From: an uncultured Halieaceae bacterium | GTDB taxonomy: Bacteria; Pseudomonadota; Gammaproteobacteria; Pseudomonadales; Halieaceae | DNA length: 7,132 nucleotides | Reading direction: 5' to 3' | Assembly: GCA_913063005.1 (NCBI GenBank) | Contig: CAJXZI010000100.1 | Span: forward strand, 1 to 7,132 | In this document: piece by piece, positions 5,196-7,132 of the stretch | Layout of the letters: each line of letters starts with the position of its first letter | Numbering within the stretch: the first letter of the stretch is position 1 | Position numbers and translations under genes: made by a program | The notes under the pieces: model-generated | Told to the model about the DNA's origin: nothing | Databases searched by the model: none | The model's input: only the letters and a program-made list of their open reading frames with translations

Positions 5196-6881
5196 TCAGA
5201 ATAAACCAACGATTTGTCCGTCAACCACGTCGATGCTTTGGCTTGCCGGCACTTTGGGGAGACCCGGCATGGTCATAACGTCGCCGCAGATAACAACCAC
5301 AAAACCAGCACCAACAGAAAGTCTAACCTCGCGGATATCCATCGAGTGACCCGAGGGCGCGCCCTTGAGTGCAGGATCGGTCGAGAATGAATACTGCGTT
5401 TTAGCGATACAAATTGGCAAATGGCCATGGCCCTCTTCGGCCAGTTCCTTGAGTCGTGTTCTCACTTTAGCGTTGGCGGTCACCTCAGAGGCACCGTAGA
5501 TCTTGGTCGCAACAGCCTCGACCTTTTCGAATAAGGTAGCCGAATCTGAATAGACGAAGGACTGGTGCGGCGTATTGGCCGGTGTCTCGTCTGCGTCGCA
5601 AAGCGACACAACCATCTCCGCAAGCTCTGTCGCACCGGCACCACCGTTTGCCCAATGGCTACATAGCGCCACCTGAATACCGCGAACCCGACAGTGCTCA
5701 ATAATGAGGTCGATTTCCGCCTGTGTGTCAGCGATGAATTGGTTAATTGAGACGACCGCGGGAATGCCGTAGTTGTCGCGAATATTAGTGATGTGACGAT
5801 CGAGGTTCGCCAGCCCTTTCTCGAGCGCCTCGAGGTTCTCCTCAGACAGGTTCTCACGCGCAACACCACCGTGGAACTTCAGCGCGCGAATCGTCGCTAC
5901 CAGAACCGCGGCAGAGGGGCGAATACCCGCAGAGCGACACTTGATATCGACAAACTTCTCCGCACCCAAGTCCGCACCAAAGCCCGCCTCTGTTACGACG
6001 TAGTCAGCCAAGCGAAGGCCTGCTGTGGTGGCAATGACGCTGTTACACCCGTGAGCGATGTTGGCGAAAGGACCACCGTGAACAAAGGCAGGAGTGCCCT
6101 CTAGAGTCTGCACCAAGTTCGGCGCCAGTGCGTCTTTTAAAACCGCCGTTAGCGCGCCTTCAGCCTTCAAGTCCGCTGCAGTTACAGGCTTCCGATCGCG
6201 CGTATAAGCGACAACGATGCGGCCCAATCGTGCTTTCAAATCATCTAGGTCGGTTGCCAAACAGAAGATCGCCATAATTTCTGACGCAACAACAATGTCG
6301 AAACCATCTTCACGTGGGTAGCCGTTGCCGGGACCGCCCAGTGCAACCGTGATTTGTCGCAAAGCACGGTCGTTCATGTCTAGCACGCGTTTCCACGTAA
6401 CGCGACGAACATCGATATCGAGCGCGTTGCCGTGATGGACATGGTTATCAAGCAGCGCGGCAAGCAAGTTGTTTGCAACACCAATCGCATGCAGATCGCC
6501 ATTGAAGTGCAAGTTAATGTCTTCCATTGGAATCACCTGCGCATGACCACCACCGGCCGCACCACCCTTCATTCCAAAGACGGGACCCAAAGAAGGTTCG
6601 CGCAGACAAATGACCGCATCCTTGCCAATCTGCTTCAGTGCATCACCCAGACCAACGGTGGTTGTCGTTTTGCCCTCACCGGCAGGCGTTGGACTGATCG
6701 CCGTCACCAGAATCATGCGTGCAGAATCACGAACAGGCTGTTCAAGCAACCAGTCGAGACTGACCTTGCCCTTAATGCGACCGTAGGGCTCCAGAGCCTC
6801 TTCAGGTATGTTGAGTTGGTCGGCGATTTGCATGATCGGGCGAGGTGTCGCTGCTTGAGCGATTTCGATATCAGATGCCAT
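5196..6881 (-). CDS. fhs: Formate-tetrahydrofolate ligase
   Basis: This 561-residue protein is full length for the monofunctional bacterial enzyme, which uses ATP to join formate to tetrahydrofolate and gives 10-formyl-tetrahydrofolate. The P-loop [11 protein letters not shown] runs from residue 65. The first family signature covers about 95-130 ([19 protein letters not shown] and onward through [12 protein letters not shown]), and the second is [15 protein letters not shown] at 267-281. The C-terminus GQIVGLF is typical. No frameshift or missing motif is seen. It is cytoplasmic. ATG 6881 has AGGGGA 7 nt upstream. The downstream gene is a GFA-family protein, so the pair could link formaldehyde or formate handling to the folate pool. 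In marine heterotrophs this enzyme commonly serves to assimilate or oxidise one-carbon units from methylated compounds; that is general knowledge and not shown by this window. Confidence 0.97.
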   Translation of the reverse strand: MASDIEIAQAATPRPIMQIADQLNIPEEALEPYGRIKGKVSLDWLLEQPVRDSARMILVTAISPTPAGEGKTTTTVGLGDALKQIGKDAVICLREPSLGPVFGMKGGAAGGGHAQVIPMEDINLHFNGDLHAIGVANNLLAALLDNHVHHGNALDIDVRRVTWKRVLDMNDRALRQITVALGGPGNGYPREDGFDIVVASEIMAIFCLATDLDDLKARLGRIVVAYTRDRKPVTAADLKAEGALTAVLKDALAPNLVQTLEGTPAFVHGGPFANIAHGCNSVIATTAGLRLADYVVTEAGFGADLGAEKFVDIKCRSAGIRPSAAVLVATIRALKFHGGVARENLSEENLEALEKGLANLDRHITNIRDNYGIPAVVSINQFIADTQAEIDLIIEHCRVRGIQVALCSHWANGGAGATELAEMVVSLCDADETPANTPHQSFVYSDSATLFEKVEAVATKIYGASEVTANAKVRTRLKELAEEGHGHLPICIAKTQYSFSTDPALKGAPSGHSMDIREVRLSVGAGFVVVICGDVMTMPGLPKVPASQSIDVVDGQIVGLF

Positions 6882-7132
6882 GTTGGAGTCCCCTGTATCA
6901 GCCTGTTATTAGTTAGTTTTGGCTGTTGTCTTATTTTTGGCCACGCTAAAACCAAACCTTGCCACGAGCAATACATAGGGATCGTTAATTTCAGTGAAAA
7001 GTTGGCCTAAAACACCCCCCTGTGCCGCGTGAATCAAGACAACCCCAGCTCAGTCGCAGACGGCACAAGCGATATGCTACCGTCGACACTATAAAGTCTG
7101 GCAAAAGCCTCTAATAACAATGACAGATACGA
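6882..7132. promoter_or_regulatory. fhs upstream region
   Basis: It must hold the fhs promoter on the minus strand, but only poor -35/-10 matches are visible (for example TTTTCA and TATGTA on the minus strand, spaced 17). A 7-bp inverted repeat TGTGCCG/CGGCACA at 7021-7027 and 7061-7067 encloses 33 bases, and a run of six C lies at 7015-7020. I do not recognise a known riboswitch. At the right edge, ATG 7120 starts an open plus-strand frame (Met-Thr-Asp-Thr), with TATAAA at 7090-7095 upstream. This may be the start of a divergent gene, but four codons cannot be judged. Confidence 0.45.

Noticed and set aside
6432..7010. 192-codon plus-strand frame opposite the start of fhs
   Set aside because: It is antisense to strongly conserved fhs sequence and its translation has no recognisable domain, so it is a shadow frame.

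Overview
The window looks like ordinary chromosome of a free-living gammaproteobacterium, possibly a marine one of the OM60/NOR5 (Halieaceae) or SAR92 type. I infer this from protein style, fairly balanced base composition, and the mix of a GST-like protein, an epoxide-hydrolase-type enzyme, a GFA-family protein and formate-tetrahydrofolate ligase. No rRNA, tRNA, CRISPR, insertion sequence or phage gene is visible, so the lineage is only a guess.

Layout. (1) 84-2641, minus strand: a two-gene operon. A GST-like protein with a C-terminal membrane segment is followed, through an ATGA stop/start overlap, by an exported beta-propeller protein of unknown function. (2) 2642-2825: a divergent intergenic region with A/T tracts and an imperfect inverted repeat that could be an operator. 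(3) 2826-4524, plus strand: an alpha/beta hydrolase with the features of an epoxide hydrolase, then a short SDR-fold protein. In that protein the NAD(P)-binding glycine motif is replaced by T-x4-Y-x-G, and the catalytic Ser-Tyr-Lys by Ser-x12-Tyr-x3-Arg. These two patterns define halohydrin dehalogenases. (4) 4525-4731: a convergent intergenic region with a terminator-like hairpin and a perfect 12-bp palindrome. (5) 4732-6881, minus strand: formate-tetrahydrofolate ligase (fhs) followed 53 bp later by a GFA-family zinc protein, a likely one-carbon module. (6) 6882-7132: the fhs leader or promoter region, with a possible start of another plus-strand gene at the very edge.

The main point is the plus-strand pair. 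A halohydrin dehalogenase turns a vicinal halohydrin into an epoxide plus halide, and an epoxide hydrolase opens the epoxide to a diol. Side by side they form a two-step dehalogenation route, like the pair used for epichlorohydrin and dichloropropanol in soil bacteria. Here they may serve natural brominated or chlorinated marine compounds. The divergent GST-like protein could be a second, membrane-bound route for trapping reactive electrophiles. The motifs are read directly from the sequence; the pathway, the substrate and the link to the divergent operon are inference.
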